Origin: Paracoccus nototheniae
Lineage (GTDB): Bacteria > Pseudomonadota > Alphaproteobacteria > Rhodobacterales > Rhodobacteraceae
Length of the DNA: 41,035 nt
Direction: 5' to 3'
Assembly: GCF_004335005.1 (NCBI RefSeq)
Contig: NZ_RQRT01000037.1
Coordinates: forward strand, 1-41,035
The position numbers and the translations under genes are program-made. The notes beneath the pieces were generated by a model that ran no database searches, had not been told where the DNA came from, and saw only the letters and a program-made list of their open reading frames with translations. Position 1 is the stretch's first letter. Each line of letters starts with the position of its first letter. Of this stretch, positions 16,457 to 24,625 are shown one piece after another.

Positions 16457-17512
16457 ATGCCGAAAGATGCCATCATCGACCCCGAGGATGCCGCGATCAG
16501 CGCGGGCTTGGTCTATGTGAACGAGGATATGGCGGGCATCACCCGCATCCGCGCGGGCAAGGGGTTTTCCTATCGCGACACGGACGGGCGCAGGATCACC
16601 GACCGCGCGACGCGCAAGCGGCTGGCCGCGCTGGCCGTGCCCCCCGCCTATACCGATGTCTGGATCTGCCCCCATCCGCAGGGCCATATTCTGGCCACGG
16701 GCCGCGATGCCAAGGGGCGCAAGCAATACCGCTATCACCCCGATTTCCGCGAACTGCGCGACGGCAGCAAATATGACCGCATGCTGGATTTCGCGCGCGG
16801 CCTGCCGAAACTGCGCCGTCAGGTCGATGAGGATATGGCGCGGCGTGGATTGCCGCCTGAAAAGGTGCTGGCGACCATCGTCTATTTGCTGGAAAACACC
16901 ATGATCCGGGTCGGCAACGCGACCTATGCCAAGGCGAACAAGTCACACGGCCTGACGACCCTGCGCGCGCGGCATGTGACGCTGACCGGCAATCAGGTCC
17001 GGTTCCGGTTCAAGGGCAAATCGGGCAAGGACTGGGATCTGGGCCTGCGCGACCGCCGCGTGGCGCGGATCATCCGGGCGGTGCAGGATCTGCCCGGCCA
17101 GCATCTGTTCCAGTATCTGGACGACGAAGGCCAGCGCCATCAGGTCACCTCGACCGAGGTGAACGCCTATCTGCGCGCGGTGTCCGGCCGCAACATCACC
17201 GCCAAGGATTTCCGCACCTGGACCAGCACGGTTCTGGCCGCCATCGCCCTGTCTGAATTTGAAAAGGCCGACAGCGAGGCCGCCGCCAAACGCAATGTCC
17301 GCGACGCGATCGAAACGGTCGCCGCGCGGCTTGGCAACACGCCGACGATCTGCCGCAAATGCTATGTCCATCCGCAGATCATCGACGGTTATCTGGCCGA
17401 TGAGCTGAAGCTGGAACTGCAGGACGAGATCGCCGAGGCGCTGAGCCACGACGACCTGCGCCCCGAGGAAAAACAGGTTCTGACATTTCTCAAGAAAAGG
17501 CTGAAGACATGA
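16457..17512 (+). CDS. DNA topoisomerase type IB (poxvirus-like)
   Basis: This 351-residue protein relaxes supercoiled DNA through a 3'-phosphotyrosyl bond. It has the compact bacterial/poxvirus TopIB layout: an N-terminal domain (about 1-95, with VPPAYTDVWICP and GRDAKGRKQYRYH), then the catalytic domain with VGNATYAKANKSHGLTTL, FKGKSGKDW, the arginine in DFRTWTST, and the nucleophile Y303 in CRKCYVHPQI. Such enzymes are common in Rhizobiales and Rhodobacterales and are not essential. No strong ribosome binding site is seen before the ATG. Its last bases overlap the next start (ATGA), so it is translated together with the DUF779 gene, an odd partnership discussed in the findings. Confidence 0.95.
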   Translation: MPKDAIIDPEDAAISAGLVYVNEDMAGITRIRAGKGFSYRDTDGRRITDRATRKRLAALAVPPAYTDVWICPHPQGHILATGRDAKGRKQYRYHPDFRELRDGSKYDRMLDFARGLPKLRRQVDEDMARRGLPPEKVLATIVYLLENTMIRVGNATYAKANKSHGLTTLRARHVTLTGNQVRFRFKGKSGKDWDLGLRDRRVARIIRAVQDLPGQHLFQYLDDEGQRHQVTSTEVNAYLRAVSGRNITAKDFRTWTSTVLAAIALSEFEKADSEAAAKRNVRDAIETVAARLGNTPTICRKCYVHPQIIDGYLADELKLELQDEIAEALSHDDLRPEEKQVLTFLKKRLKT

Positions 17513-17856
17513 GCACCGTCACCGCGACCCCTGCGGCCCTGCGCCTGATCGCCGAGATCGTGGCCGATCATGGCCCGGTCATGTTCCACCAGTCGGGCGG
17601 CTGCTGCGACGGGTCGTCGCCCATGTGCTATGCGCAGGGGGATTTCCGGCTTGGCGAACGCGACGTGCGCTTGGGCGAGATCGGCGGCGCGCCCTTCTAT
17701 ATCTCGGGCTCGCAGGCCGAGGCGTGGAAGCATACCGACCTGATCATCGACGTGGTGCCGGGCCGGGGCGGCATGTTCAGCCTGGACAACGGGCGCGAGG
17801 AACGGTTCCTGACCCGGTCCGAGATCTGCAGCGTCGAGGGGCCAACGCCGTTGTGA
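17509..17856 (+). CDS. DUF779 family protein
   Basis: This 115-residue protein belongs to DUF779. The conserved cysteine block [14 protein letters not shown] is near residue 27, and the pattern [22 protein letters not shown] with [19 protein letters not shown] follows, as in family members. No signal peptide is present. The function is unknown, but the gene is very often found directly beside AcoD/AldB-type aldehyde dehydrogenase genes, suggesting a helper role in that pathway. Here the topoisomerase gene stands between them. It starts within the topoisomerase stop (four-base overlap). Confidence 0.9.
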   Translation: MSTVTATPAALRLIAEIVADHGPVMFHQSGGCCDGSSPMCYAQGDFRLGERDVRLGEIGGAPFYISGSQAEAWKHTDLIIDVVPGRGGMFSLDNGREERFLTRSEICSVEGPTPL

Positions 17857-17911
17857 CCGCGCGGGCCCTGCGCTAGACAGGCCCCGATCTGGCAAGCGAA
17901 AGGCTGTCCTC

Positions 17912-18829
17912 ATGACCCACAGCGTCTTCATCGATGGCGAGGCCGGAACCACCGGCCTGCAGATCCGCGACCGCCTTCTGGCGCGCGACGACATCCGTCT
18001 GGTGCAGTTGGACCCCGCCCGGCGCAAGGATCCCGCAGCCCGCGCCGAATGTTTCGCGCAAGCCGACGTTGCGATCCTATGCCTGCCCGATGATGCCGCG
18101 CGCGAGGCCGTGGCCCTGACCGCCGACATGGACGTGCGGCTGATCGACGCCTCGACCGCGCATCGGATCGATCCGGCATGGGTCTTCGGCTTTGCCGAAC
18201 TGGCCCCCGAAATGCGCGAGATGATCGCGGCGGCGCGGTTCGTCAGCAACCCGGGCTGCTATTCCACCGGGTCCATCGCGATCATCGCTCCCCTGGTCGC
18301 CGCAGGTCTGATCGAGGAAACCGAGGCCCTGACGATCAACGCCGTCAGCGGCTATACCGGCGGCGGCAAGGCGCTGGTCGCGGAATATGACGCAGGCGGC
18401 GCGCCCGCCCATTTCGTCTATGGCCTGAACCAGCGCCACAAGCACATCCCCGAGATCATGACCCATGGCGGGCTGCTGCTGCAGCCGGTCTTTGCGCCCT
18501 CGGTCGGGAATTTCGCGCAAGGCATGGCCGTGCAGCTGCCGCTGCATCTGGACGACGACCGCAGCGTCGCGGCCCTGCATCAGGCGCTGGCCGACCATTA
18601 CGCGGCCGAGGCTTTCGTACAGGTCGTGCCCGCCGACGAACTGGGCGCGCGCATCGATCCGACCGCGCTGAACGGCACCAACCGCATGCGTCTGAGCGTG
18701 CATGGCGATGATGAGACGGGCTGCGCCACGATCATCGCGGTGCTGGACAATCTGGGCAAGGGCGCTTCGGGCGCGGCGGTGCAGAACCTGAACATCATGC
18801 TGGGCCTGCCCGAGGATGCGGGGCTTTAA
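17912..18829 (+). CDS. argC: N-acetyl-gamma-glutamyl-phosphate reductase (type 2)
   Basis: ArgC reduces N-acetylglutamyl phosphate to the semialdehyde with NADPH, the third step of arginine synthesis. At 305 residues it is the short type 2 form. [17 protein letters not shown] is the start of the Rossmann domain, and the catalytic cysteine C116 is in [19 protein letters not shown] and NGTNRMRL are further family blocks. GAAAGG stands about nine bases before the ATG. No other arginine gene is in the window, which is usual for Rhodobacterales. Confidence 0.95.
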   Translation: MTHSVFIDGEAGTTGLQIRDRLLARDDIRLVQLDPARRKDPAARAECFAQADVAILCLPDDAAREAVALTADMDVRLIDASTAHRIDPAWVFGFAELAPEMREMIAAARFVSNPGCYSTGSIAIIAPLVAAGLIEETEALTINAVSGYTGGGKALVAEYDAGGAPAHFVYGLNQRHKHIPEIMTHGGLLLQPVFAPSVGNFAQGMAVQLPLHLDDDRSVAALHQALADHYAAEAFVQVVPADELGARIDPTALNGTNRMRLSVHGDDETGCATIIAVLDNLGKGASGAAVQNLNIMLGLPEDAGL

Positions 18830-18894
18830 GGGCCGCCAAACTCCGCTCCGGAAAATTAACCCTTTCTTAACTGTTCCTTTGACGCAGACCCGGA

Positions 18895-18939
18895 CCGGGG
18901 CCTAATGGCCCCGGCATTTGTCTGTGCGAATCACGGACA
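18895..18939 (+). terminator. Terminator-like hairpins between argC and the RTX gene
   Basis: CCGGGGCC and GGCCCCGG flank TAAT at 18895-18914, a perfect 8-bp stem with CATTTG after it, a likely end for the argC transcript. A second stem follows at 18919-18939 (TGTCTGTG and CACGGACA, one G-U pair, five-base loop), with TATTTTT about ten bases later. It lies in the leader of the RTX gene and could be part of the same terminator or of a leader structure. AT-rich sequence around 18855-18880 may hold the RTX promoter. Confidence 0.55.
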
Positions 18940-18969
18940 CAGGGCGGTATTTTTCAGGAGTTTTCAAAA

Positions 18970-20316
18970 GTGGCACGGGTTTTTGCATATCGCGGCTTTG
19001 ATCAGCTGAACTTCGATCTGAGCGCCCTTTATTACAACTCACTGGGCTTTGAGTTCAGCGACAATATCAATCTGGACCGTGACGGCCGGATTCTGGAAGA
19101 CATGCTGGCCGTCGCCTATGAATGGAACGGCGACATCTTTGGCATCGGTTTCGCCGGCAGCCGCTTTCGCATGGACGGTGACCGCGTGACGGGTGGGACA
19201 CTGCAGGCGATCGCCGAGGTCCGCGCCGTCAACGGCAGCTTTGAAGAGATGTGGGAGATGGACGGCCTGAACCTGCCTCTGACCGACATCTACAACGCCA
19301 CCCTGACCCGATCGACGGCGGACGATGTGCGTTTGATCGGGCGCATGCTGTCCGGCAACGACCTGTTCGAGCTGAGCTTCGAGGCCGACCGCGCCTTTGG
19401 CATGGCGGGCCATGACACACTGATCGGCAATGGCGGCGACGACACGCTTGGCGGTGGCGCGGGCGATGACCGGCTGTTCGGCGGGCTGGGTCAGGACCGG
19501 CTGATGCTGGATGCGGGCAATGACGCGATCTTTGGCGGGGTGGGTCAGGATTGGGTCATCATGCAGGGGCCAGCGGCGATCCGGGTCGATCTGGCCGTGG
19601 CCACCCAGCAGAACACCCGGCAGGGCATGGATATCATCACCGGCGTCGAACACGCTGCGGGCGGAGCGGGCAATGACACGCTGCTGGGGGATGCGCAGGC
19701 CAATATCCTGCAGGGCGGCGCGGGCAACGACCAGTTGACGGGCCGCGCCGGGGCAGACCGTCTGGTCGGCGGGCTGGGCCATGACCGGCTGGACGGCGGC
19801 GACGGCTTTGACATGCTGATCGGCAATGCCGGGACGGATACGCTGATCGGCGGGCGCGGCAATGACACGCTGGACGGCGGCATGGGCAATGACCGGCTGG
19901 ATGGCGGCATCGACCGCGATCGGCTGTGGGGCGGCACTGGCAACGACACGCTGATCGGCGGATCGAATGGCGATGTGCTGACCGGCGGCGCGGGGGCGGA
20001 TGTCTTTGTGTTCCGCGCCCTGACCGACAGCCGTGTGGGTCAGGGCGACCTGATCACCGATTTCCAGCGCGGCACCGACCGGATCGACGTCAGCGGGATC
20101 GCGCTGTGGAATATCCCCGGCAATCCGCCGTTTGAGTTTGGCGGGTTCGGCGCGCTGCAACCGGGCACGCCGGGTCAGCTGACCTTCCACCATCATCAGG
20201 GTGACGGTTTGCGTGAAACGCAGGTGCTGCTGGATATCGACGGCGACGGGCGCGCGGACGCGATCATCCGCATGACCGGCATCCTGACCCTGACCGAGGG
20301 TGACTTCATCCTCTGA
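18970..20316 (+). CDS. RTX-type calcium-binding repeat protein, probably secreted by type I system
   Basis: This 448-residue protein starts at GTG, ten bases after AGGAG. Residues 1-140 are a unique domain without signal peptide. Residues 145-190 and 230-345 hold two blocks of glycine-aspartate nonapeptides (GGXGXDXLX), such as GNDTLDGGMGNDRLDGG, that form a calcium-bound beta roll. The end (AGADVFVFRALTDSRVGQGD, LITDFQRGTDRIDVSG) is the C-terminal domain of serralysin-like type I exported proteins, which carries the export signal. No protease or lipase active site is seen, so its role may be structural or adhesive. No type I transporter gene is in the window. A separate promoter is likely. 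Confidence 0.88.
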   Translation: MARVFAYRGFDQLNFDLSALYYNSLGFEFSDNINLDRDGRILEDMLAVAYEWNGDIFGIGFAGSRFRMDGDRVTGGTLQAIAEVRAVNGSFEEMWEMDGLNLPLTDIYNATLTRSTADDVRLIGRMLSGNDLFELSFEADRAFGMAGHDTLIGNGGDDTLGGGAGDDRLFGGLGQDRLMLDAGNDAIFGGVGQDWVIMQGPAAIRVDLAVATQQNTRQGMDIITGVEHAAGGAGNDTLLGDAQANILQGGAGNDQLTGRAGADRLVGGLGHDRLDGGDGFDMLIGNAGTDTLIGGRGNDTLDGGMGNDRLDGGIDRDRLWGGTGNDTLIGGSNGDVLTGGAGADVFVFRALTDSRVGQGDLITDFQRGTDRIDVSGIALWNIPGNPPFEFGGFGALQPGTPGQLTFHHHQGDGLRETQVLLDIDGDGRADAIIRMTGILTLTEGDFIL

Positions 20317-20350
20317 TCTGCCTGATTTTCGGGCAAACACGGCCTGCCAT

Positions 20351-20363
20351 GCCCCGTCGGGGC
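20351..20363 (+). terminator. Short hairpin before nasT
   Basis: GCCCC and GGGGC flank three bases, 35 bases after the RTX stop. It is the only candidate terminator in the 91-base gap before nasT, has no T run, and is weak evidence that the two genes are separate transcription units. Confidence 0.3.
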
Positions 20364-20407
20364 GCGGCGGTCTTGCCAAGGCGCGGTCAAGGGGGCCCTG
20401 CTGCGGC

Positions 20408-20989
20408 ATGGAACGGCTGTCAATCATCGTGGTCGAGCGCGACCGGGAACGGGCGCTGAAGATCGTCGACGGGCTGCGCGCCTCGGGCGATCATCAGGTC
20501 ACGGTGATCGCCGAGGAAACCGGTCTGGCCCGCCGCATCGCCGAACAGCAGCCCGATATCGTGCTGATCGACGTGGCCAACCCCTCGCGCGATGTGCTGG
20601 AGGAACTGGCGCTGGTCTCGGGGCCGCTGGAACGTCCGGTGGCGATGTTCGTGGACCGGTCCGACGAAGGCCTGACCCGCGCGGCGATCGAGGCGGGCGT
20701 GTCGGCCTATGTCGTGGACGGGTTGCACAAGGACCGCATCAAGCCGATCCTGGACGCCGCCATCGCGCGCTTTCACATGTTCCAGAAGATGCGCGCCGAA
20801 CTGGCCGCCACCAAGGCCGCGCTGGAAGAACGCAAGATCATCGACCGCGCGAAAGCCATCCTGATGAAGGCGCGCGGCATCGACGAAGAGGCCGCCTATG
20901 CCCTGCTGCGCAAGACCGCGATGGATCAGAAACGCCGCGTCGCCGATATCGCGCAGCAGCTGGTGATGGCGGCAGGCCTGCTGACATGA
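20408..20989 (+). CDS. nasT: ANTAR-domain antiterminator of nitrate assimilation
   Basis: NasT binds two-hairpin RNA targets in the leader of nitrate assimilation operons and prevents early termination; without nitrate it is held by NasS. The 193-residue protein has a receiver-like domain (1-120, with D55 in VLIDVANPS) and a C-terminal ANTAR three-helix domain (about 130-190: ALEERKIIDRAKAILMKARG, EEAAYALLRKTAMDQ, VADIAQQL). I chose the ATG at 20408, where the family alignment begins; the ribosome site AAGGGGG is a little far (12 bases). It overlaps nasS by four bases. A matching RNA target lies after nasS. Confidence 0.95.
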   Translation: MERLSIIVVERDRERALKIVDGLRASGDHQVTVIAEETGLARRIAEQQPDIVLIDVANPSRDVLEELALVSGPLERPVAMFVDRSDEGLTRAAIEAGVSAYVVDGLHKDRIKPILDAAIARFHMFQKMRAELAATKAALEERKIIDRAKAILMKARGIDEEAAYALLRKTAMDQKRRVADIAQQLVMAAGLLT

Positions 20990-22158
20990 CCGACCGGCTG
21001 CGCCTTGGCTATGTGCCGCTGAGCGATGCCGCGACCCTGATCATCGCGCAGGAACTGGGCTTTGCCGCCGAAGAGGCGCTGGATCTGGACCTGATCCGGG
21101 TGGGCAGCTGGGCGCAAAGCCGCGATCTGCTGGGCACGGGCGGTATTGATGCGGCCCATATGCTGGTTCCCGTGCCCATCGCGCAAAGCCTGGGTCTGGG
21201 CCCCGCCTATCCCGATTTCGACCTGCTGATGTTTCTGTCCCAGGGCGGGCAGGCCATCGCCGTGTCGAAGACGATCGAGGACAGGCTGCGCGATCAGGGC
21301 CATCCGTTCGATTTCCGCGATCCGGTCGCCGCCCGCGCCGCGCTGCAGCGCGCCCATCCTGGCCCGCTGCGCGTCGGCGTGCCCTTTCCCTTTTCTACCC
21401 ATGCCGAACTGGTGCGCCACTGGTTGCGCGGCACGCCGCTGGCCGCGCGGCTGACGGTGCATACCGTCCCGCCCCCGCAAATGGCCGCTGCGATGGCCTC
21501 GGGCGAGGTCGATGCCTTTTGCGTGGGCGAGCCATGGGCCTCTTATGCGGTCGAACGGGGGGTGGGCGCGCTGCTGCTGCCGGGCCGGGCGATCTGGGCC
21601 GCGCCGCCCGAAAAGGGGTTGGTCATGACCCGCGCCTTTACCGAAACCCGCCCCGAAGCCACGGGCCGCCTGATGCGGGCGCTGTGGCGCGCGGGCCGCT
21701 GGCTGGATCATCCCGGCAACCGCAGCACCGCCGCCGAGATTCTGTCGCGCGCCGATTACCTGAACCTGTCGCCGGAACTGTGCGAACGCGGTCTGCTGGG
21801 CCGTCTGCATGTCACCGCGACGGGCGAGCTGCGGGATTATCCCGATTTCATCCGCTTTCACGCCGAAGGCGCGACCTTCCCCTGGCGCAGCATCGCGTCG
21901 ATGATGGCCGCGCGCATGGCCGCCCGGCACGGTCTGGACCCCGGGCAGGCAACCCAAAGGGCAGCCGGGTGTTTCCGCACCGATCTTTACCGTCTGCATC
22001 TGCGCGAGGCGGGCGCGCAACTGCCCGGCGCCTCGTCCCGGATCGAGGGCGCGGTGCAGGCCCCGACCCTTGTCGCCGCCGAACAGGGCCAGATGATTCT
22101 GGGCGCGGATGCGTTCTTTGACGGCTATACTTTTGACCCGGCGTTTCAAACCCGCTGA
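20986..22158 (+). CDS. nasS: Nitrate/nitrite sensor of the NasS-NasT system
   Basis: NasS is a cytoplasmic relative of the nitrate-binding protein NrtA. It binds NasT when nitrate is absent and lets it go when nitrate is bound. The 390-residue protein lacks a signal peptide, unlike NrtA encoded downstream, and shares with it VPPPQMAAAMASGEVDAFCV, GEPW, and FDGYTFDP at the end. It begins RLRLGYVPLSDAATLIIAQE, as NasS proteins do. Overlap with nasT (ATGA) keeps the two products balanced. Confidence 0.95.
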   Translation: MTDRLRLGYVPLSDAATLIIAQELGFAAEEALDLDLIRVGSWAQSRDLLGTGGIDAAHMLVPVPIAQSLGLGPAYPDFDLLMFLSQGGQAIAVSKTIEDRLRDQGHPFDFRDPVAARAALQRAHPGPLRVGVPFPFSTHAELVRHWLRGTPLAARLTVHTVPPPQMAAAMASGEVDAFCVGEPWASYAVERGVGALLLPGRAIWAAPPEKGLVMTRAFTETRPEATGRLMRALWRAGRWLDHPGNRSTAAEILSRADYLNLSPELCERGLLGRLHVTATGELRDYPDFIRFHAEGATFPWRSIASMMAARMAARHGLDPGQATQRAAGCFRTDLYRLHLREAGAQLPGASSRIEGAVQAPTLVAAEQGQMILGADAFFDGYTFDPAFQTR

Positions 22159-22159
22159 A

Positions 22160-22223
22160 ATCGCAGGCAGGGTGCTGCCTTACGCGGCCACGATGCCAAA
22201 ACCTCTGCCCTGCGGCCTGCGAT
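22160..22223 (+). repeat. Long inverted repeat after nasS
   Basis: ATCGCAGGC (22160-22168) pairs perfectly with GCCTGCGAT (22215-22223), and the adjoining AGGG pairs with CCCT (22208-22211) across a three-base bulge. Inside the left part, AGGCAG and CTGCCT (22165-22180) could make a small competing hairpin. It begins directly after the nasS stop codon and ends just before the promoter-like TTGACC. It may terminate or protect the nasTS message, or bind a regulator such as NtrC; I cannot decide. Confidence 0.6.
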
Positions 22224-22226
22224 TGC

Positions 22227-22255
22227 TTGACCGGCATTAACTGGTTCGCGATGCT
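22227..22255 (+). promoter_or_regulatory. Candidate promoter of the nrtA-nasC operon
   Basis: TTGACC at 22227-22232 is a good -35 box; 17 bases later GATGCT is a loose -10 with three matches. The same GATGCT follows the -35 box of the agl operon. A start near 22262 would place the first hexaloop hairpin (22265) at the very 5' end of the RNA, as expected for an ANTAR leader. I saw no GG-N10-GC sigma-54 element here. Confidence 0.4.
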
Positions 22256-22264
22256 TGATGAAAG

Positions 22265-22312
22265 GCGGATGCAACGGCGCTCCGCGTTTCGATCTGGCCG
22301 CAAGGACGCGGC
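22265..22312 (+). promoter_or_regulatory. Two-hairpin ANTAR (NasT) RNA target
   Basis: Two stems each close a six-base loop with A at loop position 1 and G at position 4, the known ANTAR rule. The first, 22265-22285, has stem GCGGA-GC, a bulged T at 22270 and loop AACGGC. The second, 22297-22312, has stem GCCGC/GCGGC and loop AAGGAC. Eleven bases separate them. They stand upstream of a terminator and of nrtA, with nasT just before, so NasT is the expected binder. Binding should favour antitermination when nitrate has released NasT from NasS. Confidence 0.75.
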
Positions 22313-22333
22313 TCCCCCCATTCCGGCAATGTC

Positions 22334-22386
22334 GCCACCTGTTCGCACCCCTTCCTTGGGCTGCGACCGGTGGCTTTTCGTGTTTT
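22334..22386 (+). terminator. Leader terminator of the nitrate assimilation operon
   Basis: GCCACC (22334-22339) pairs with GGTGGC (22369-22374), with TCGCA (22343-22347) pairing to TGCGA (22362-22366) and CCC to GGG further in. TTTTCGTGTTTT follows directly, a true U-rich tail and the clearest rho-independent terminator in the window. It lies 44 bases before the nrtA start, so it would stop the operon unless NasT acts on the preceding hairpins. Confidence 0.8.
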
Positions 22387-22429
22387 CGCGCCCGCCCCTT
22401 TCTCCGTGGGCCAGCCAAGGATAAGCCAG

Positions 22430-23722
22430 ATGAGCTTGATCAAACCGCCCTCTCGCCGTCGTTTCCTGCAAGCCTCGGGTGCATTGGCCACAATGGCCGC
22501 CGCCCGCATCGCCCTGCCCGGTGGCGCATGGGCGCAGACCACCGCCACACCCGAGGTCACCGGCTGCAAACTGGGTTACATCGCCCTGACCGACAGCGCA
22601 CCGCTGATCATCGCGGTCGAAAAGGGCTTCTTCGCCAAACATGGCATGCCCGACGTGCTGGTCGAAAAGCAGGCCAGCTGGGGTGCCACGCGCGACAACA
22701 TGGCCCTAGGCTCGGATTCGGGCGGCATTGATGGCGGGCACATCCTGCGGCCCAAGGTGCATCTCTATTCCACCGGCAGCGTCATGCAGAACAGCCAGCC
22801 TTTGCCCATGTACACGCTGCTGAACCTGAACGAGGACGGACAGGGCCTGTCCGTGCGTCAGGAATACGCCGACAGCGGCGTGGGACTGGATTCAAGCCCG
22901 CTGAAGGACATCTTTGCCGCCCGCCGCGCCGCAGGCGAAGAGATCCCGGTGGCGATGACCTTCCCCGGCGGCACGCATGATCTGTGGATGCGCTATTGGC
23001 TGGCGGCGGGCGGAATCGATCCGACCAGTGAGGTCGATCTGATCGTCGTGCCGCCCCCGCAGATGGTCGCCAACATGAAGGTCGGGAACATGGAGGCCTT
23101 TTGCGTGGGCGAGCCGTGGAACGAACAACTGGTCAACCAGAATATCGGCTTTACCGCCGCCACCACGGGCGAATTGTGGGCGCGTCACCCCGAAAAGGTG
23201 CTGGGCATGCGCGCCGATTGGGTCGACGCCAATCCCAACGCCACGATCGCCGTCATGATGGCGGTGATGGAGGCGCAGATGTGGTGCGACCTGCCCGAGA
23301 ACAAGCAGGAGATGGCCGAGATCATCGGACGTCGCCAATGGTACAACGTCCCCGTCGCCGACATCGTCGGGCGCATTCAGGGCCAGATCAACTATGGCAA
23401 TGGCCGCAACGAGCTGCGCCCGGAGCTGGCCATGAAATTCTGGGGCGAGAACGGAGAGACCTCGTATCCGTGGAAATCGCTGGATGCGTGGTTCATCACC
23501 GAGAACAAGCGGTGGGGCTATCTGCCCGGCGATCTGGACACGGCGGCGCTGGTCAATGCGACCAACCGGTCCGATCTGTGGCTGGCGGCCGCGGCGGGCC
23601 TTGGCCTCAGCGTCGATTTCGGCGACAGCCGCGGGGTCGAGACGTTCTTTGACGGCAAGACCTTCGATCCCGCCGATCCGCAGGCCTATCTGGACGCCCA
23701 GTCCATCAAGGCGATGGTGTGA
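22430..23722 (+). CDS. nrtA: Nitrate ABC transporter, periplasmic binding protein
   Basis: NrtA captures nitrate (or nitrite) in the periplasm. The 430-residue precursor begins MSLIKPPSRRRFLQASGALA with a twin-arginine signal and hydrophobic stretch ending at GGAWAQ, so it is exported folded by Tat. The mature part (GCKLGYIALTDSAPLIIAVE) is of the CmpA/NrtA family and resembles the neighbouring NasS. I chose the ATG at 22430 because AAGGA is eight bases upstream and the Tat motif starts there; the open frame reaches back to 22370 through the terminator tail. It is first in the operon behind the NasT leader. Confidence 0.95.
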   Translation: MSLIKPPSRRRFLQASGALATMAAARIALPGGAWAQTTATPEVTGCKLGYIALTDSAPLIIAVEKGFFAKHGMPDVLVEKQASWGATRDNMALGSDSGGIDGGHILRPKVHLYSTGSVMQNSQPLPMYTLLNLNEDGQGLSVRQEYADSGVGLDSSPLKDIFAARRAAGEEIPVAMTFPGGTHDLWMRYWLAAGGIDPTSEVDLIVVPPPQMVANMKVGNMEAFCVGEPWNEQLVNQNIGFTAATTGELWARHPEKVLGMRADWVDANPNATIAVMMAVMEAQMWCDLPENKQEMAEIIGRRQWYNVPVADIVGRIQGQINYGNGRNELRPELAMKFWGENGETSYPWKSLDAWFITENKRWGYLPGDLDTAALVNATNRSDLWLAAAAGLGLSVDFGDSRGVETFFDGKTFDPADPQAYLDAQSIKAMV

Positions 23723-23726
23723 TCCG

Positions 23727-24614
23727 ATGAACGTCACAGCCCTCAAGCGCAAACTGGACCTGACCCCCAAACCCGTAGCCCCGGTCACGGCGCTGCCCCC
23801 CCGCACGCCCGACCGGCTGGCCCCCTGGCGCAAGCGCGGGGTGGCGCTGGCCAATGCGGTCCTGCCGCCGCTGGTGGTGCTGATCGTGCTGCTGAGCATC
23901 TGGCAGATCGGTGCATCGGGTGAGGGCAGCGGCCTGCCCACGCCCATGCAGGTCTGGACCGACAGCGGCTTTCTGTTCCTAGAGCCGTTCTATGTCTATG
24001 GCACGCAGGATATCGGCCTTGGCTGGCGCGTCCTGACCTCGCTCGAACGGGTGTTCTACGGCTTTGGTCTGGCCGCCGTGGTGGGCGTGCTGACCGGCGC
24101 GGTCATCGGGCAATCGGCGCTGATGATGCGCGGCTTCGATCCGATCTTTCAGATCCTGCGCACCGTGCCCCCCCTGGCATGGCTGCCCATCAGCCTTGCG
24201 GCCTTCATGGACAGCGGCCCAAGCGCGATCTTCGTGATCTTCATCACCGCGATCTGGCCCGTGATCATCAACACCGCCGCAGGCGTGCGCGCCATCCCGC
24301 AGGATTACCGCAATGTCGCCGCCGTCCTGCGCCTGAACCAGATCGAGTTCTTCTGGAAGATCATGATCCCCTCGGCCGCGCCCTATATCTTTTCGGGGCT
24401 GCGTATCGGTGTCGGCCTGTCCTGGCTGGCCATCGTGGCGGCAGAGATGCTGACCGGCGGCGTGGGCATCGGGTTCTTCATCTGGGATGCGTGGAATTCC
24501 TCGCGGCTCAGCGACATCATCGTGGCCCTCGCCTATATCGGCGGCACGGGCTTTATCCTTGATCGTCTGGTCGGCTGGATCGGACGCGTCGTCTCTCGCG
24601 GCACGGCTGTGTAA
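23727..24614 (+). CDS. nrtB: Nitrate ABC transporter permease
   Basis: NrtB is the membrane channel of the nitrate importer, presumably a homodimer. The 295-residue protein has a basic N-terminal tail of about 35 residues, a first helix (VLPPLVVLIVLLSIWQI), then about five more, and the cytoplasmic loop AAVLRLNQIEFFWKIMIPSA that contacts the ATPase. The start at 23727 is four bases after the nrtA stop and fits the family; the same frame is open upstream inside nrtA but without meaning. GGTGTGA is a weak ribosome site. Confidence 0.94.
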   Translation: MNVTALKRKLDLTPKPVAPVTALPPRTPDRLAPWRKRGVALANAVLPPLVVLIVLLSIWQIGASGEGSGLPTPMQVWTDSGFLFLEPFYVYGTQDIGLGWRVLTSLERVFYGFGLAAVVGVLTGAVIGQSALMMRGFDPIFQILRTVPPLAWLPISLAAFMDSGPSAIFVIFITAIWPVIINTAAGVRAIPQDYRNVAAVLRLNQIEFFWKIMIPSAAPYIFSGLRIGVGLSWLAIVAAEMLTGGVGIGFFIWDAWNSSRLSDIIVALAYIGGTGFILDRLVGWIGRVVSRGTAV

Positions 24615-24625
24615 GGGGAATGACC

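Noticed and set aside
18970..20316. Serralysin-like metalloprotease or lipase
   Set aside because: The C-terminal domain resembles serralysin but there is no HExxH zinc motif and no lipase serine motif in the first 140 residues.
22159..22264. Sigma-54 promoter for the nitrate operon
   Set aside because: No GG-N10-GC pair with the right flanks was found; near matches have 8 or 9 bases between the doublets.
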